A stretch of DNA of 64,000 nt from Rhodobacterales bacterium (GTDB lineage Bacteria; Pseudomonadota; Alphaproteobacteria; Rhodobacterales; Rhodobacteraceae): positions 32,596 through 96,595 of the forward strand of contig JANYFE010000104.1 in assembly GCA_025362795.1 (NCBI GenBank), read 5' to 3'. Below, in pieces: positions 61,699 through 64,000 of this stretch (position 1 is the first letter of the stretch; each line of letters starts with the position of its first letter). The translations under genes and the position numbers were made by a program. The notes beneath the pieces are model-generated. The model was not told the origin of the DNA. It ran no database searches and saw nothing but the letters and a program-made list of their open reading frames with translations.

Positions 61699-62859
61699 TC
61701 ACAAAGCCTGTCCTGCGGCCCATCCAGAAGACCAGGCCCACTGGAAGTTATACCCTCCGAGCCACCCCGTCACGTCCACCACTTCGCCCACAAAATGCAA
61801 CCCCGGCACCGCCTTGGCCTCCATCGTGCGGGCATCTAGGGCATCGGTATCCACCCCGCCCAACGTCACCTCCGCCGTCCTGTAACCCTCTGACCCGACC
61901 GGCACCAGCTCCCACTCCGTGACCTTCCCGGCAATGCGTTCCAAAGCCGCCGCCGACATCTCTGCCAGCGGCCCCACGTCGCCCCCCAGATGCCGCGCCA
62001 GCCTGTCCGGCAACACCTCGGCCAAAACAGTCCGCACTGCCTGTCGACCCTGTGCGACCTTTGCCCGCTTCAAAAACCCCGTCACGTCCAGCCCGGGTGC
62101 CAGATTCAAGCGCAACGACTGCCCCTCGCGCCAATAGCTGGAAATCTGCAACACCGCCGGTCCAGACAACCCTCGGTGCGTGAACAAAACCGCCTCTTCG
62201 AACCCGACCCGCCCACAACTGACCCGCCCCGGCAGCGCAACCCCCGCCAGCGGCACCATCCATTCCAACTCCTGCTGGGCAAAGGTCAGCGGCACCAAGC
62301 CCGGCCGTGTCTCGACCAAGGGCAGCCCAAAGTGCTCCGCGATCCGGTAGCCAAAACCCGACCCCCCCATCTTCGGGATCGACTTGCCGCCGGTAGCGAC
62401 CACAACCTTCGCCGTCCGCACCACGCCCCGCGCGGTCTCGACCTCGAACCCGGCCCGCACCGCCGACACATCGCAGCCTAGCCAAACTTCGACACCTGCA
62501 CGGCTCATGTCCGCCAGCAGCATCGCCACCACCTGCGCCGCCGATCCATCGCAGAACAACTGCCCCAGTGTTTTTTCGTGCCAGCCAATCCCCGCCGCAT
62601 CGAGCCGCGCGATGAAATCCCATTGGGTGTACCGCTTCAAAGCTGACAAGGCGAACCGCGGATTTCTTGACAGGAATCGCTCAGGGCTGATGCCCAGATT
62701 GGTGAAATTGCAGCGGCCGCCGCCAGATATGCGAATCTTTTCGCCGGCGGCCTTGGCATGGTCGATCAGCAAAACCCGCCGCCCTCGCCGCCCAGCCTCG
62801 ATCGCAGCGAACATGCCGGCGGCCCCGGCCCCAAGGATCACAACATCAAACCTGTCCAT
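61699..62859 (-). CDS. NAD(P)/FAD-dependent oxidoreductase, BaiN/HI0933 family
   Basis: The 386-residue flavoprotein opens with the FAD-binding motif FDVVILGAGAAGMFAAIEAG, then GEKIRISGGGRCNFTNL, characteristic of the HI0933/YhiN/BaiN family. VVVATGGKSIPKMGGSGFGY lies in the middle and LHFVGEVVDVTGWLGGYNFQ at the C-terminus. The family is widespread; in gut bacteria one member reduces bile acid intermediates, but for this organism the substrate is unknown. It uses more standard codons than the decayed stretch next to it. Confidence 0.88.
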   Translation of the reverse strand: MDRFDVVILGAGAAGMFAAIEAGRRGRRVLLIDHAKAAGEKIRISGGGRCNFTNLGISPERFLSRNPRFALSALKRYTQWDFIARLDAAGIGWHEKTLGQLFCDGSAAQVVAMLLADMSRAGVEVWLGCDVSAVRAGFEVETARGVVRTAKVVVATGGKSIPKMGGSGFGYRIAEHFGLPLVETRPGLVPLTFAQQELEWMVPLAGVALPGRVSCGRVGFEEAVLFTHRGLSGPAVLQISSYWREGQSLRLNLAPGLDVTGFLKRAKVAQGRQAVRTVLAEVLPDRLARHLGGDVGPLAEMSAAALERIAGKVTEWELVPVGSEGYRTAEVTLGGVDTDALDARTMEAKAVPGLHFVGEVVDVTGWLGGYNFQWAWSSGWAAGQAL

Positions 62860-62963
62860 GCGACGCCTTAACCCGCGCCGACCTCCGCTTCAACCGACCC
62901 GTTGATTTTCCCCGCATTCCCCCCTTGCAGCCCGGATAACCAGAAGCTAAACACCGCGCCAGT

Positions 62964-63038
62964 TGGGGCGTCGCCAAGCGGTAAGGCATCGGTTTTTGGT
63001 ACCGACATTCGGAGGTTCGATCCCTCCCGCCCCAGCCA
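62964..63038 (+). tRNA. tRNA-Gln (anticodon UUG)
   Basis: TGGGGCG (62964-62970) pairs with CGCCCCA (63028-63034), followed by G and an encoded CCA. The D-arm GCCAAGCGGTAAGGC, anticodon stem TCGGT/ACCGA with loop TTTTGGT giving anticodon TTG, and a GGAGG TTCGATC CCTCC T-arm are all intact. Confidence 0.95.
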
Positions 63039-63115
63039 ACTTTCCGGGCATTGAACAGAAGCCCGCAAGCAGGCTTTGCGGAAAATCCTGACCTGAACGC
63101 AGATGATCGGATTGT

Positions 63116-63881
63116 TTACGCTTGTTGCTGTGCCACTTGGCCGACGGGCGCGGCCACGGCGCGGCGATACAAATGCCAGCTGGCATGGCCAAGAACCGGC
63201 AGCACGAAAATCAGCCCGACAAACAGCGTGACGACACCTATCCCCAGGGCAACAACCACAATGACACCCCAAGCGGCGACCGCAACCAGATCACGCCGTG
63301 CTATGCTGATCGAGGTCACAACCGCCCTGACCACCCCGACATGGCGGTCCACCAGCAGCGGAAACGAGACCAGACTCATCGCCAGAACCACACAGGCAAA
63401 CAGGAAGCCCACCGCGCAGCCGACAACCAGCATGACCCAGCCCGCCGTCGTGGTGAACACATCGCGCAGGAAAGCCGACGCCGATACCGGCGGTTCCGGT
63501 CCAAGCGTCAAACTGTAGATCGAATTCGCGGTAATCAGCCATGCTAGGAAGATTGCGAACAGGTAGAATCCCAGCGTCAGGATCGGAAACAGCGACGGCG
63601 ATTCGACGATCCCGAACGCATCGCCCCATGTCGTCTTAAGCCCCAGTTCCCGCCTGCGACTCATCTCGTAAAGCCCGATGGCAGCAACCGGCCCCAGCAG
63701 GGCAAAGCCCGACACCATCGGAAACAGCATGGGCAGCATTCCGCGGTTCAGCGCGAATCCAGCAAGCGCAATGCCGATGTTCGGATAGATCACCACGATG
63801 AATATCACATCGGTCCGCAACGCCAAGAAGTCGTCCAGCCCCAGTTTCAGGGCCGTGCGCAGAGAGGTGGTTCGGTTTATC
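63116..63881 (-). pseudogene. DUF2189 membrane protein, 5' end removed by insertion sequence
   Basis: The remaining frame encodes a polytopic protein with about six helices and DUF2189 motifs: FLALRTDVIFIVVIYPNIGI, SGFALLGPVAAIGLYEMSRR and WGVIVVVALGIGVVTLFVG. Similarity to the family continues upstream as TTSLRTALKLGLDDF, in frame, until about 63881, where the IS end begins, so about 40-50 N-terminal residues are missing. A TTG at 63826 could start a truncated product. Loss of the cytoplasmic N-terminus and promoter makes function doubtful. Confidence 0.7.
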
Positions 63882-64000
63882 TGAACAGGTTCTGGGCGTT
63901 TTCTAAGTGGTTTTCCGCCTCGATTACGCCGCCAGCGTTACAGGCGGCGGCAGGTTGAAGTAGGCCTGATCGGGGGTTCTACCGTCAAGCGATGAATGCG
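63882..64000 (-). mobile_element. End of an IS3-family insertion sequence (continues past the window)
   Basis: The element ends at tgaacaggttctgggcg (63882 onward), a TGAAC-type IS3-family terminal sequence with TG at the tip, then 25 bases of non-coding DNA, then the 3' end of the transposase gene. It interrupts the DUF2189 gene. The other end and the target duplication lie outside the window. Confidence 0.75.
63924..64000 (-). CDS. IS3-family transposase OrfB, C-terminal end (partial)
   Basis: The last 24 residues read HSSLDGRTPDQAYF, then NLPPPVTLAA and TAA. HSSLDGRTPDQAYF is the C-terminal signature of IS3-type integrase-core transposases. The rest of the gene, including the DDE residues, is beyond the right edge. 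Confidence 0.8.
   Translation of the reverse strand, partial: HSSLDGRTPDQAYFNLPPPVTLAA

Overview
The window is a high-GC stretch of an alphaproteobacterial chromosome, almost certainly from the family Rhodobacteraceae (Paracoccaceae, roseobacter-type). The evidence is the gene content and order: moeA-lexA-comEC-gltX-gltA, sciP-ctrA, the protein-isoaspartate methyltransferase/tolC/popZ block, a one-polypeptide PntA with PntB, and a LexA operator of the direct-repeat form GAAC-N7-GAAC used in this group. Genes are densely packed, often with ATGA or TGATG stop/start overlaps. No CRISPR array, rRNA operon or complete prophage was seen.

Layout. 1-6967: molybdopterin molybdotransferase (cut by the left edge), LexA with its SOS operator, ComEC, GltX and citrate synthase. 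7100-10001: two sulfotransferase-like genes with duplicated upstream regions and a relic gene start between them. 10141-14846: a DUF2235 alpha/beta-hydrolase, an ornithine/diamino-acid decarboxylase with a structured leader, a divergent Lrp-type regulator, a double-VOC protein and a DUF3592 membrane protein. 14909-18656: ValS, a broken DUF1992 gene and a DUF1304 membrane protein. 18751-30013: two M20 amidohydrolases, a short Hsp70-like protein and an FAD amine/amino-acid oxidase, divergent from a five-gene oligopeptide-type ABC transporter whose binding-protein gene has a frameshift inside the signal peptide. 30160-34631: DUF3422 protein and the proton-translocating transhydrogenase PntAB. 34821-38626: kynureninase and tryptophan 2,3-dioxygenase, separated by a GH5 glycosidase and a GNAT acetyltransferase in one tightly packed unit. 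38748-47169: L,D-transpeptidase lipoprotein, sugar isomerase, class I amidotransferase, P1 peptidase, class V aminotransferase, a phosphatase coupled to an ABC exporter, and YgfZ. 47176-55260: EF-P, a small DUF6280-type protein, PopZ-like, TolC, Pcm-like, Idi, HisI, an Fe-S scaffold, a previously unlisted 40-residue membrane protein with an SOS box, and RecG. 55257-59789: LigA, CtrA, SciP and MnmA. 59790-64000: a decayed, gene-poor stretch, a PRC-barrel gene with an internal stop, a BaiN-type flavoprotein, tRNA-Gln(UUG), and a DUF2189 gene cut at its 5' end by an IS3-type element that runs off the right edge.

The most interesting observation is the gene at 52960-53082. It encodes a 40-residue, single-membrane-span protein, has a perfect LexA-type operator just upstream, and ends in a strong hairpin with a U-run. 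This is the arrangement of an SOS-induced small membrane protein, by analogy with Caulobacter SidA and E. coli TisB, and it shares with lexA a run of three half-sites. Other points worth checking are the syntenic PopZ assignment, the ornithine-decarboxylase leader, the kyn cluster with two extra genes, and several genes broken by single-base changes (DUF1992, the ABC binding protein, PRC-barrel). The broken genes are either real decay or homopolymer sequencing errors.
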